This document shows, in pieces, positions 18,896 to 27,186 of a DNA stretch of 64,000 bases. The notes below the pieces were generated by a model. It saw nothing but the letters and a program-made list of their open reading frames with translations, had not been told where the DNA came from and searched no databases. Every line of letters starts with the position of its first letter. The stretch's first letter is position 1. Source of the stretch: Gaiellasilicea sp963784895 (GTDB lineage: Bacteria > Actinomycetota > Thermoleophilia > Gaiellales > Gaiellaceae); NCBI GenBank assembly GCA_963784895.1, contig CAWATM010000015.1, positions 16,528 to 80,527 of the forward strand. Direction: 5' to 3'. The translations under genes were made by a program, and so were the position numbers.

Positions 18896-19563
18896 TCCCC
18901 GCCGTTGTGATCGCGGCCGGCCTCGGCACGAGGCTGCGGCCGCTGACCGAGCGCTACGCCAAGCCGGTACTGCCGCTCGGCGGCCAGCCCGTGATCGCAC
19001 GGCTGCTGCGCGACCTGGTCGACGGCGGCTGCGCGCGCGTCACCGTCGTCACCGGCCATCTCGCCGAGCAGGTCGAGTCGCTCCTCGGCGACGGGAGCGG
19101 TTTCGACACCGAGCTGCGCTACGTGCGCCAACCGGAGCCAGCCGGCTCGGCCGATGCGGTTCGCCGTGCCGGCGAGCGGCCGCCGTACCTCGTCGCCGCG
19201 GCGGACACGGTCTTTCCGCCCGGGAGCATCGCGCACGTCGCGCTGGCGGCGCTGCCGGCTGGCGCGATCGCGGTCCGGCGGATGGAAGATCGTGTGCCGG
19301 TGCGGGTGCGGGACGGGCTCGTCCAGCGCGTCCGCGACGCCGACGGGCCGGGACCGCTCTCGGGCGCGCCGCTATGGGTCGTCGGCCCGGCCGTGCACGA
19401 GCGTCTCTGCCTCGACAGCCGCCCCTGGGAGCTCGGCAACGCGTTTCAGGCGGCGATCGACGCGGGCAAGCAGATCGCGGCGGTCGAGATCGGCGCGACC
19501 CGCGACCTGACGACGCCGATCGACCTGCTGGAGCACAACTTCCCCTACCTTGGAAGCCTGTGA
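18892..19563 (+). CDS. NDP-sugar nucleotidyltransferase
   Basis: A 223-residue GT-A-fold nucleotidyltransferase. The signature VIAAGLGTRLRPLTERYAKPVLPLGGQPVI is at residues 6-35 (GxGTRL...K), and VAAADTVFPPGSI carries the metal-binding aspartate. It is at the short end of the glucose-1-phosphate thymidylyl/mannose-1-phosphate guanylyltransferase family and has no left-handed helix domain, so it resembles MurNAc-1-P uridylyltransferase-like enzymes. GTG 18892 overlaps the preceding stop (GTGA), and the next gene starts the same way, so it belongs to this operon. The nucleotide and sugar are unknown. Confidence 0.83.
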   Translation: MIPAVVIAAGLGTRLRPLTERYAKPVLPLGGQPVIARLLRDLVDGGCARVTVVTGHLAEQVESLLGDGSGFDTELRYVRQPEPAGSADAVRRAGERPPYLVAAADTVFPPGSIAHVALAALPAGAIAVRRMEDRVPVRVRDGLVQRVRDADGPGPLSGAPLWVVGPAVHERLCLDSRPWELGNAFQAAIDAGKQIAAVEIGATRDLTTPIDLLEHNFPYLGSL

Positions 19564-19916
19564 CCGACGCGTACGAGCACTTTCAGCAGGGCAAGGCGCA
19601 TCTCAAGGACGGGATGGCGGCACAGGCGACCGTCGCGCTCGAAAAGGCGAAGAAGCTCGAGCCGGCGAAGGCGTCGATCCGGGAGGCGCTCGGGATCGCC
19701 TACTTCCGGATCCAGCGCTGGCAGGAGGCCGAGGCCGAGTTCAGGGCGGTTCTCGAGCTCTCACCGACCGACGACTACGCCCACTATGCGCTCGGCCGGG
19801 CACTCGAGAAGCAGGGCCGCGACGCCGAGGCGAACGGCCACTACAAGCTCGCGAGCTCCCTCTCGCCGGAGAGCGAGACCTACGCCGAGCGGATCATGCA
19901 GCTCGACGATTCCTAG
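19560..19916 (+). CDS. Tetratricopeptide repeat protein
   Basis: A 118-residue protein made of about three TPR units: AYEHFQQGKAHLKDGMAAQATVALEKAKKLEP, then ASIREALGIAYFRIQRWQEAEAEFRAVLELSP, then DYAHYALGRALEKQGRDAEANGHYKLASSLSP. TPRs bind protein partners. No signal peptide or membrane helix is present. The GTG overlaps the previous stop, making it the last gene of the MoxR-to-TPR operon. It is convergent with the pilB-type gene with 45 bases between, where I see only a weak GGGCC-rich hairpin. Confidence 0.85.
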   Translation: MTDAYEHFQQGKAHLKDGMAAQATVALEKAKKLEPAKASIREALGIAYFRIQRWQEAEAEFRAVLELSPTDDYAHYALGRALEKQGRDAEANGHYKLASSLSPESETYAERIMQLDDS

Positions 19917-19961
19917 CGAACACCCCTGAAGGGCCGTTCGCGGGCCCCGACCCCGCACCAG

Positions 19962-21710
19962 CTACATCAGGCGGTCGCCGGTGACCCGGTGCACTTCTTC
20001 GAGCGAGGTGACTCCCGCTCGCGCGAGCCGAATCCCGTCCTCGCGCAGCGTCATCATCCCCGCCTCGACGGCGGCGGCGAAGATCTCCTCGGTCGACGCT
20101 TCGATCAGGTGCCGGATCTTGCCGCTGATCGGCATCACCTCGTAGAGGGCGACCCGGCCCGTGTAGCCCATGTCGGCGCATTCGGCGCAGCCCGTCGCCC
20201 GGTAGAGGAACTCGCCCTCCGCGAGGACGCCGTTGAGGCCGTCCGCGATCTGCTCTGCAATCGTGGGGTAGTACGCCTCGCGGCAGTGGACGCAGAGGCG
20301 GCGGGCGAGCCGCTGCGCGACGATGCAGTTGACGGAGGTCGCGATCAACGACTGGTCGACCCCCATGTCCCGCAGGCGCGCGATCGAGGCGGCGGCGTTG
20401 TGCGTGTGCAGCGTCGTCAGCACGAGATGGCCCGTCATCGCCGCCTGGATCGCGATCCGGGCGGTCTCCTCGTCGCGCACCTCGCCGATCAGGACGACGT
20501 CGGGGTCGGAGCGGAGCATCGTCCGCAGGCCGCTTGCGAAGGTGAGGCCGGCGCGGACGTTGACCTCGACCTGCGCGATGCCCGGAATCTGGTTCTCGAC
20601 CGGATCCTCGATCGTCGCGAGCGAGCGCTCGTCGTCGTTCAGAAACTCGAGTGCGGCGTAGAGGGTCGTCGTCTTGCCGGAGCCGGTCGGGCCGACCGTG
20701 AGAATCGCGCCGTAGGGCTGCTTCAGCGCACGCATCAGCACCGCCTCGGCGTCGGGGTGCAGGCCGAGGTCGGAGATGCCGAGGCGCCCCGAGGCACGGT
20801 GAAGGATCCGGAGCACGACGTTCTCGCCGAACGTCGTCGGGAGCACGGCGATGCGTAGGTCGACGGGTTGGCCGTCGTAGCGGATCGAGATGCGGCCGTC
20901 CTGCGCGTTGCGCCGGTCGGCGATGTCGAGCTCGCCCATGATCTTGAGCCGGCTCGTGACAGCGGCCACCAGGCTGGACGGGACGTCCTCGACCGCGCGC
21001 ATGACGCCGTCGATGCGTGCGCGCACGACCATCCCTTGCGGCTGTGGCTCGAAATGAATGTCGGAGGCGCCCTCGGCGATCGCGTTGGCGATGATCTGGT
21101 TCGTCAGCTTGATCGCCGGCGCGTCGGTGGCGTCCCCCTCGGTGATGTCCTCGAGGCTCTCTTCCTCGTCCTCTGTGGGCGCGTCCGCCTCCATCTCGAC
21201 GTAGCCGCCACCGCGGAAGACGCGGTCGATGGTGCGGGTCAGATCGGTGCCGGCGACGACGACGAAGCGAATCTGCAGGCCGAGGGCGAGGCGCAGGTCG
21301 TCGAAGGCCATCACGTCGGTCGGGTCGGTGACGGCGACGATCACGGTCTCGTCCTCGTCGAAGCCGATCGGAAGCGCCGAGAGGCGGCGCGTCACGTTCT
21401 CGGGGAGCAGGCTGGTCGCGGCCGGAACGAGGTCGACGCGGCTCAGCTCGACGAACTCGAGTCCGTACTGCTCGGCGAGCGCCCGCGCGATCGCGGCCGC
21501 CGTCGCGATGTTGTAGCGATGCAGGATCTCACCGAGCCGGCCGCCTTCCGCCTCCTTCTGGGCGAGCGCGGCCTCGAGCTGCTCGGCGGTGATGACGCCG
21601 TCGCGTAGGAGCAAGGAGCCAAGCTGCGGCCGGCCTTCGGGCCGGCCGTAGGAGTCCGCAGGCAGGGAGGGCGGAATCGACGCAGCTTCCACGAGCGGTG
21701 TATCGGCCAT
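19962..21710 (-). CDS. pilB: Type II secretion / type IV pilus assembly ATPase (GspE/PilB family)
   Basis: A 582-residue secretion ATPase. Residues about 35-190 hold a MshEN-like N-terminal region (PQLGSLLLRDGVITAEQLEAAL). The ATPase core has Walker A GPTGSGKTTTLYAAL at about 338-352, the Asp box IEDPVENQIPGIAQVEVN, Walker B SDPDVVLIGEVRDEETA and the His box TTLHTHNA. A four-cysteine zinc motif follows: CVHC near 473 and CAEC near 507. It powers pseudopilin assembly at the inner membrane. No pilin, PilC or PilT gene is near, so its machine is encoded elsewhere. The start MADTPLVEAA at 21710 is chosen because upstream codons overlap dtd; only 13 bases separate the two divergent starts. Confidence 0.9.
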   Translation of the reverse strand: MADTPLVEAASIPPSLPADSYGRPEGRPQLGSLLLRDGVITAEQLEAALAQKEAEGGRLGEILHRYNIATAAAIARALAEQYGLEFVELSRVDLVPAATSLLPENVTRRLSALPIGFDEDETVIVAVTDPTDVMAFDDLRLALGLQIRFVVVAGTDLTRTIDRVFRGGGYVEMEADAPTEDEEESLEDITEGDATDAPAIKLTNQIIANAIAEGASDIHFEPQPQGMVVRARIDGVMRAVEDVPSSLVAAVTSRLKIMGELDIADRRNAQDGRISIRYDGQPVDLRIAVLPTTFGENVVLRILHRASGRLGISDLGLHPDAEAVLMRALKQPYGAILTVGPTGSGKTTTLYAALEFLNDDERSLATIEDPVENQIPGIAQVEVNVRAGLTFASGLRTMLRSDPDVVLIGEVRDEETARIAIQAAMTGHLVLTTLHTHNAAASIARLRDMGVDQSLIATSVNCIVAQRLARRLCVHCREAYYPTIAEQIADGLNGVLAEGEFLYRATGCAECADMGYTGRVALYEVMPISGKIRHLIEASTEEIFAAAVEAGMMTLREDGIRLARAGVTSLEEVHRVTGDRLM

Positions 21711-21723
21711 AGTGCGGATCGAC

Positions 21724-22158
21724 ATGAGAGCCGTGATCCAGCGCGTTTCGAGCGCAACGGTGCGGGTCGAGGGCCGTGTCGCCGGGGAGGTCGGGCCCGG
21801 CCTGCTCGTCCTGCTCGGCGTGGCGGCCGGCGACGACGAGGGCGACGCGGCGCGGCTCGCCGAGAAGGTCGCGCGGTTGCGGATCTTCGCGAACGACGAC
21901 GGACGCTTCGACCGCTCCGTCCTCGACATTGGCGGTGGCGTGCTCGTCGTCAGCCAGTTCACGCTCCTCGCGGACACGGCGAAGGGGAATCGGCCGAGCT
22001 TCGCGGACGCCGCGCAGCCGCAGGACGCGGAACGGCTCTACGAACGGTTCTGCGCGGCGCTGCGCAACCTCGGGGTCGCGGTCGAGCAGGGCGTCTTCGG
22101 CGCCAGGATGGACGTCGAGCTCGTCAACGACGGGCCGGTCACGATCGTTCTCGGGTGA
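21724..22158 (+). CDS. dtd: D-aminoacyl-tRNA deacylase
   Basis: A 144-residue enzyme that hydrolyses D-amino acids (and glycine) mischarged on tRNA. It begins MRAVIQRVSSATVRVEG, has the conserved VSQFTLLADTAKGNRPSF (about 77-94, the SQ and the TKG..PSF-type active site) and ends with the Gly-cisPro type motif, here LVNDGPVTIVLG. The ATG 21724 fits the universal MRAVIQRV start; an in-frame ATG four codons upstream is possible. It is divergent from the pilB-type gene with just 13 bases between, and overlaps the EamA transporter start by four bases. Confidence 0.95.
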   Translation: MRAVIQRVSSATVRVEGRVAGEVGPGLLVLLGVAAGDDEGDAARLAEKVARLRIFANDDGRFDRSVLDIGGGVLVVSQFTLLADTAKGNRPSFADAAQPQDAERLYERFCAALRNLGVAVEQGVFGARMDVELVNDGPVTIVLG

Positions 22159-22961
22159 GCGGCGCCGCACTCGGGCTCGCGCTCGGCGCGGCGGTACTGC
22201 ACGCGCTCTGGAACCTGCTCCTGGCAGGCTCACGGGACGTGCTCGCAGCGACGGCCGTCGCGCTCGGCTCCAGCCTGGTCGTCGCGCTCCCGTTCGCGCT
22301 CGCGACCTGGGAGGTCGAGCGCGAGGCGATCCCGTGGCTCCTCGCCTCGGGCGCGCTCGAGCTCGTCTACTTCTTCACGCTCGCCGCCGCCTATCAGCGC
22401 GCGGAGCTCTCGCTCGTGTATCCGCTGGCGCGCGGTGGCGCGCCCGTCCTCGTGCTCCTCGGTGCGGTCGCGACCGGCTACGCGCCGGTCGGGATCGAGG
22501 TGCTCGGCGTCCTCGCCGTCGCGGCCGGCGTCGTGCTGGTGCGCGGACTGCGCGGTGGCGACCGGCTCGGAGTCGTGCTCGGGCTCGTGATCGCGGCGCA
22601 GATCGCCGCGTACACGCTCGTCGATAGCGAGGGGATCCAGCATGCGAATCCGGTGCCGTACCTGCTGCTCGCACTGGTGCCGACCGCGGTCGGGGCTGCG
22701 CTCGTCTGCGGCCGGGAGCGCCTCGACGCGCAGTGGGGAGCCCGTCCGGTCCTCGCCGGCTGCGGCGGCTTCCTCGCCTACGTGCTCGTGCTCGCCGCGC
22801 TCCGGCTCGCGCCCGCCGCGCCAGTCGCCGCAGTTCGGGAGACGAGCGTCCTCTTCGCCGTCGCGCTTGCGGCGCCGTTCCTTGGCGAGCGGATCACGCG
22901 GAGCCGCTTGCTCGGTGCCGTCCTCGTCGTCGCGGGCGTCGTCGCACTGGGCTCCGTATAG
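22155..22961 (+). CDS. EamA/DMT-family membrane transporter
   Basis: A 268-residue, strongly hydrophobic protein with about ten helices in two EamA repeats. The first repeat ends in the glycine-rich LGVLAVAAGVVLVRGL, the second in FLGERITRSRLLGAVLVVAGVVALGSV, the usual signature of drug/metabolite transporters. The conserved ELSLVYPLARGGAPV between helices 3 and 4 is typical. GTG 22155 overlaps the dtd stop. A six-pair hairpin TAGGCC-GAAC-GGCCTA overlaps its stop codon. Substrate unknown. Confidence 0.85.
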   Translation: MSGAALGLALGAAVLHALWNLLLAGSRDVLAATAVALGSSLVVALPFALATWEVEREAIPWLLASGALELVYFFTLAAAYQRAELSLVYPLARGGAPVLVLLGAVATGYAPVGIEVLGVLAVAAGVVLVRGLRGGDRLGVVLGLVIAAQIAAYTLVDSEGIQHANPVPYLLLALVPTAVGAALVCGRERLDAQWGARPVLAGCGGFLAYVLVLAALRLAPAAPVAAVRETSVLFAVALAAPFLGERITRSRLLGAVLVVAGVVALGSV

Positions 22962-22979
22962 GCCGAACGGCCTAGTGGT

Positions 22980-23039
22980 TGCTACACTTCGGTCACCACA
23001 TTTCAGGCAGGTCGAAATGGGCGCGCTGCGCCCATTTTT
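22980..23039 (+). terminator. Promoter and attenuator-like intrinsic terminator upstream of rimP-nusA
   Basis: An extended -10 TGC-TACACT (22980-22988) would start a leader near 22995. Within it AAATGGGCGC (23015-23024) and GCGCCCATTT (23028-23037) form a perfect ten-pair stem with a three-base loop, followed by a five-T run (23035-23039): a textbook intrinsic terminator. The rimP SD AAGGAG (23044-23049) follows at once. It may attenuate the rimP-nusA-infB operon, or end transcripts of the EamA gene. The hairpin is certain; its role is inferred. Confidence 0.85.
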
Positions 23040-23056
23040 GTTGAAGGAGCAGGACG

Positions 23057-23485
23057 TTGAGCGCAACGCACGAGAAGGAGCGGACACTGACGAAGCAGAT
23101 CGGACGGGAGGTCGAGACGGCCCTGCCGGGCGTCGAGGTTCTCGCGGTCGAGCTGCAGAGTCCAGAGCGGTTCACCGTCTTCGTCGACCACGCCGCGGGC
23201 GTCGACCACGCCCTCTGCGCGCGCGTCACCGACGTGCTGCGCGAGTACCTGCGCGACTACGCGATCGACGTCTCCTCACCCGGGATCGAGCGCCCGGTCC
23301 GCACCCCCGAGCACTTCCGCAACGCGATCGGCCGCACCGTCACCCTTCGCACGCCCGAGCGCAAGAAGCTCAAGGGCGAGGTCGTCAGCGCCGGACAGCA
23401 GTCCGTCGTCGTCCGTTCGGGCGACAACACCGTCGAGATCCCGTACGACCAGGTCGTCCGGGGCAACCTGGTCTACGAGCAGTAG
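23057..23485 (+). CDS. rimP: Ribosome maturation factor RimP
   Basis: A 142-residue protein needed for maturation of the 30S subunit. It shows the N-terminal alpha-beta domain with VEVLAVELQSPERFTVFVDH, the conserved YAIDVSSPGIERPVRTPEHFRNAIGRTVTL (about 72-101) and a small C-terminal SH3-like barrel ending VEIPYDQVVRGNLVYE. TTG 23057 is the start because AAGGAG lies seven bases ahead. It heads the rimP-nusA-rnpM-infB operon, a near-universal order, and has an intrinsic-terminator-like hairpin in its leader. Confidence 0.93.
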   Translation: MSATHEKERTLTKQIGREVETALPGVEVLAVELQSPERFTVFVDHAAGVDHALCARVTDVLREYLRDYAIDVSSPGIERPVRTPEHFRNAIGRTVTLRTPERKKLKGEVVSAGQQSVVVRSGDNTVEIPYDQVVRGNLVYEQ

Positions 23486-23495
23486 GAGAAGAGCA

Positions 23496-24966
23496 ATGTC
23501 GCAGGAGATCATCGAGCACATCCGCGGGCTCGAGCGCGAGAAGGGAATCGAGGAGAACACCGTCATCCACGCGCTGGAGGACGCACTCCTGGCCGCCTAC
23601 AAGAAGACTCCGGGCGCGGCGCGCCACGCCACCGTCGAGCTGGACGAGGAGGGTGAGTTCCGCGTTTTCGCGATCGAGATTCCCGAGGATCTCGAGGAGC
23701 GGCTGCTCGACGAGGCCATGGAAGCGAAGATCGACGAGCTCGAGCACCTCGAGGAGGAGACGGGGGAGAAGCAGCACACCCTGATCAACCAGGACGAGCT
23801 CGAGCTCGACTGGGATCAGGTGCCCGAAGAGTTGATCAAGCGCGCCGACGTGACGCCGCACGACTTCGGGCGCATCGCAGCGATGACGGCCAAGCAAGTG
23901 ATCCAGCAGCGGATCCGCGAGGCCGAGCGCGCGATGATGTACGAGGAGTACATCGACCGCCAGGGCGAGGTCGTCACCGGGATCGTCCAGCAGGCCGGCG
24001 ACCGCAACAACGTGCTCGTCGATCTCGGCAAGGTGGAGGCGCTGCTGCCGCGCTCCGAGCAGGTCGACGGCGAGCGCTACGAGCAGGGCTCCCGGATCAA
24101 GGCCGTCATCACCGAGGTCCGCTCGGGCACGAAGGGCCCGCAAGTGATCCTTTCGCGCCGCGACCCCGAGCTGATCAAGACGCTCTTCGAGCTCGAGGTG
24201 CCCGAGATCGCCGACGGCCTCGTCGAGATCCGCGGCGTCGCCCGGGAGCCCGGCTACCGCGCCAAGATCGCCGTCGAGTCGCACGCTCAGGGCGTCGATC
24301 CGGTCGGCGCGTGCGTCGGCCCGCGCGGCTCGCGCGTCCGCATGGTCGTCTCGGAGCTGCGCGGCGAGAAGATCGACATCATCCCCTGGAACACCGAGCC
24401 GGCTCGGTTCGTCGCCAAGGCGCTCTCGCCCGCCCGCGTGCGCGAGGTCTACATCGACGACGAGACCAAGGAGGCGACCGTCGTCGTCCCGAACGACCAG
24501 CTGGCGCTCGCGATCGGCAAGGAAGGGCTGAACGCACGTCTCGCCGCGCGCCTGACCGGCTGGAAGGTCGACATCCAGTCCGACGAGGAGTTCGCCCAGG
24601 CCGAGGCCGAGGCGGCGTTCGCGGGCGCCGGCGAAGGCGAGGGCGAGGTTGGCGACTTCTCCGGCCGCTGCGCCGCGATCCTCTCCAACGGCAAGCGCTG
24701 CCCGAACGCTTCCGTCGCCGGCACCCGCTACTGCGGCGTCCCGGCCCACCAGGCGCTCGTCGGCTCCGAGCCGGCGGAGGTGCCCGCGCCGGTGGACGAG
24801 GAGGCCGCGACGAGGGGCCGCGACCGCCGAGGAGGCCGTTCAGCTCGAGCCGGTCGCCGAAGTCGAAGCTGCTGCCGAGGAGACACCGGCGGCCGCGGCC
24901 GAGGAGACGGCCGCCGCCGACGAGCCGCTCGCGGCTGAGCGCCAGGGGGACGAGACGCCTGCGTGA
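23496..24966 (+). CDS. nusA: Transcription factor NusA with C-terminal zinc-like motif; frameshift in the tail as given
   Basis: NusA controls pausing, termination and antitermination by RNA polymerase. The N-terminal domain (1-135), S1 domain (RQGEVVTGIVQQAGDRNNVLVDL, near 150) and two KH domains (GACVGPRGSRVRMVVSELRGEKIDII and LAIGKEGLNARLAARLTGWKVDI) are intact. After them comes CAAILSNGKRCPN with YCGVPAHQ, a C-C-C-H motif that looks zinc-binding. As given, the frame ends at 24938 in an arginine-rich nonsense tail. Removing one G from the GGGG run at 24814-24817 gives instead an Ala/Glu tail ending at 24966, which overlaps the rnpM GTG by four bases. A sequence error is likely; about 489 residues result. 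SD AGGAG is seven bases before the ATG. Confidence 0.93.
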
Positions 24967-25223
24967 CGCCGGAACGCACCTGTGTCGGCTGCGGGCGCAA
25001 GGCGCCTCGGACCGAGCTCGTCCGCTTTGCGGCGCGGGACGGCGCCCTCATCCCAGGTCGTGGGGAGCCGGGGCGCGGCGCCTACACGTGCCGCCGGCTG
25101 GCCTGCTTCGAGCGGGCGGTTTCACGGCGCGCGTTCGGCCGTGTACTGCGGCAGAGCGTCTCGATCGATCCGGAGCTCTCGCGGCTCGTCACACACCCTC
25201 TAGAATTGGACGCTGATGGCTGA
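24963..25223 (+). CDS. rnpM: YlxR family RNA-binding protein (RnpM)
   Basis: An 86-residue basic protein of the YlxR family, found between nusA and infB in most Gram-positives. The signature is RTCVGCGRKAPRTELVRFAA near the start, followed by GRGAYTCRRLACFERAVSRRAFGR. Recent work on the Bacillus member shows it binds and inhibits RNase P RNA (RnpM). The GTG at 24963 overlaps the restored nusA stop, and its own end overlaps infB by eight bases. Three or four cysteines could hold a metal. Confidence 0.9.
   Translation: MTPERTCVGCGRKAPRTELVRFAARDGALIPGRGEPGRGAYTCRRLACFERAVSRRAFGRVLRQSVSIDPELSRLVTHPLELDADG
25201..25206 (+). promoter_or_regulatory. -10 element TAGAAT before infB
   Basis: TAGAAT, five of six to the consensus, lies inside the rnpM 3-prime end and stops nine bases before the infB ATG. 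It could give an internal, near-leaderless infB transcript. Confidence 0.45.
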
Positions 25224-27186
25224 CGGACCGAACAAGCCGAACCGCCCGATCCGGCCCCGCCAGGGCGCGCCCGGACGGAAGCGCCGCGTCGTGATCGAGG
25301 GCGGCTCGAATCGCCCGAACCCACGTCAGGCCCGCAATCGCGGCGACGCGCCGCCGAAGCGCGAGAAGCAGGAGGTCGCGCCGCCGACCGGGCCCGCGAC
25401 CGTCCCGTCGGGTGTCTCCGTCCGCGACCTCTCGCAGGCGCTCGGCGTCCCCGCCGCGCAGATCATCAAGATCATGATGGGCCTCGGCCAGATGGTCCAG
25501 ATCACGCAGTCGCTCTCCGACGAGGAGGTCGAGCTGATCGGGGCCGAGCTCAGCCGCGAGATCACGATCAAGCACGCCGCCGACGAGGAGGAGCTGCCGG
25601 AGGTCTTCGAGGACGCCGAGGAGGATCTGGCGCCGCGACCACCGGTGGTCACGATCATGGGCCATGTCGACCATGGCAAGACGACGCTGCTGGACGCGAT
25701 CCGCGAGGCCGCTGTCGTCGAGACGGAGGCAGGCGGGATCACGCAGCACATCGGCGCGTACCAGGCCGACGTCGGCGGCCGCAAGATCACCTTCCTCGAC
25801 ACCCCCGGCCACGAAGCGTTCACGGCCATGCGCGCCCGCGGCGCGAAGGTGACGGACATCGCCGTGCTCGTCGTCGCCGCGGACGACAGTGTCATGCCGC
25901 AGACGAGGGAGTCGATCTCGCACGCCCGCGCCGCCGAGGTGCCGATCGTCGTCGCGGTCAACAAGATGGACATGCCCGACGCGAATCCAGACCGGGTCAA
26001 GGCCGATCTCGCCGCCGAGGGCCTGCAGCCCGAGGACTGGGGCGGCAACGTTCAGTTCTCGAACGTCTCCGCGAAGCAGAAGACGAACCTCGACGACCTG
26101 CTCGAGAAGGTGCTGCTCGTCGCGGACGCCGAGCTCGAGCTGACGGCGAACCCGAACGCGGAGGCGTCGGGCCCGATCATCGAGTCCAGGCTCGACGTCG
26201 GCCGCGGCCCGGTCGCGACGATGCTCGTCCACCGCGGCACCCTTCGCGTCGGCGATGCGATCGTCGCCGGCGACGCGTACGGCAAGGTGCGGGCGCTGCA
26301 CGACTACCGCGGCGAGAAGGTGCAGGAAGCCAGGCCGGGGACGCCGGTCGAGATTCTCGGCTTCAACGCGCCGCCGCCCGCCGGCGAGTTCGCGCGTGTC
26401 GTCGAGGACGAACGCGAGGCCCGCACGCTCGCGCAGAGGCGCGGCCAGCGGCTGCGCACCGAGCAGCTCGCGCAGCGCTCGAAGGGCGGCGTCTCGCTCG
26501 AGACCCTCTTCTCCCAGCTGCAGGAAGGCGCCGTCCAGGATCTGAACCTGATCCTCAAGGGCGACGTCGGCGGCTCGGTCGAGGCCGCGGTCTCCGAGCT
26601 CGCCAAGATCGAGCATCCCGAGGTGCGCGTGAACGTGATCCACTCGGGCGTCGGCCCGATCACCGAAGGCGACATCATGCTCGCCGCCACCTCGAACGCG
26701 CTCGTCGTCGGCTTCAACGTGCGGCCGAACGCCGAAGCGCGTGCCCTGGCGGAACGGGAGAGCGTCGACATCCGTACCTACCGCGTCATCTACCAGCTGA
26801 CGGAGGACATCGAGCAGGCGCTCGTCGGCATGCTCTCGGCCGTCCAGACCGAGGAGATCACCGGCGAGGCCGAGGTGCGTGCACTCTTCAAGGTCTCGCG
26901 GCTCGGCACGATCGCCGGCTGCATGGTCACGTCCGGCGTCGTTCGGCGGAACTCGCAGGTGCGGGTCGTCCGCGACGGCACCGTCATCTACGACACGACG
27001 ATCTCGCAGCTGAAGCGGTTCAAGGAGGATGCGCGCGAGGTCGCCGAGGGCTTCGAGTGCGGGATCCTGCTCGACGGCTTCAACGACGTCAAGGAAGACG
27101 ACGTGCTCGAGGCCTACGAGACGCGCCAGGTCGAGCGGACGTCGCTCGACGAGCCCGCCGGCAGCACGCCGGCTCCCGCCGCCTAA
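25216..27186 (+). CDS. infB: Translation initiation factor IF-2
   Basis: A 656-residue GTPase that places initiator tRNA on the ribosome. The G1 motif is GHVDHGKTTL at about 149-158, followed by G2 GGITQHIGAY, G3 DTPGHEAF and G4 NKMDMPD. The IF2N domain is SVRDLSQALGVPAAQIIKIMM, and the C-terminal domain includes the conserved GCMVTSGVVRRNSQVRVVRDG. Actinobacterial IF-2 proteins are often 900 or more residues because of long N-terminal repeats; here the N-terminal extension is short. Its stop overlaps that of the convergent diguanylate cyclase. Confidence 0.96.
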   Translation: MADGPNKPNRPIRPRQGAPGRKRRVVIEGGSNRPNPRQARNRGDAPPKREKQEVAPPTGPATVPSGVSVRDLSQALGVPAAQIIKIMMGLGQMVQITQSLSDEEVELIGAELSREITIKHAADEEELPEVFEDAEEDLAPRPPVVTIMGHVDHGKTTLLDAIREAAVVETEAGGITQHIGAYQADVGGRKITFLDTPGHEAFTAMRARGAKVTDIAVLVVAADDSVMPQTRESISHARAAEVPIVVAVNKMDMPDANPDRVKADLAAEGLQPEDWGGNVQFSNVSAKQKTNLDDLLEKVLLVADAELELTANPNAEASGPIIESRLDVGRGPVATMLVHRGTLRVGDAIVAGDAYGKVRALHDYRGEKVQEARPGTPVEILGFNAPPPAGEFARVVEDEREARTLAQRRGQRLRTEQLAQRSKGGVSLETLFSQLQEGAVQDLNLILKGDVGGSVEAAVSELAKIEHPEVRVNVIHSGVGPITEGDIMLAATSNALVVGFNVRPNAEARALAERESVDIRTYRVIYQLTEDIEQALVGMLSAVQTEEITGEAEVRALFKVSRLGTIAGCMVTSGVVRRNSQVRVVRDGTVIYDTTISQLKRFKEDAREVAEGFECGILLDGFNDVKEDDVLEAYETRQVERTSLDEPAGSTPAPAA

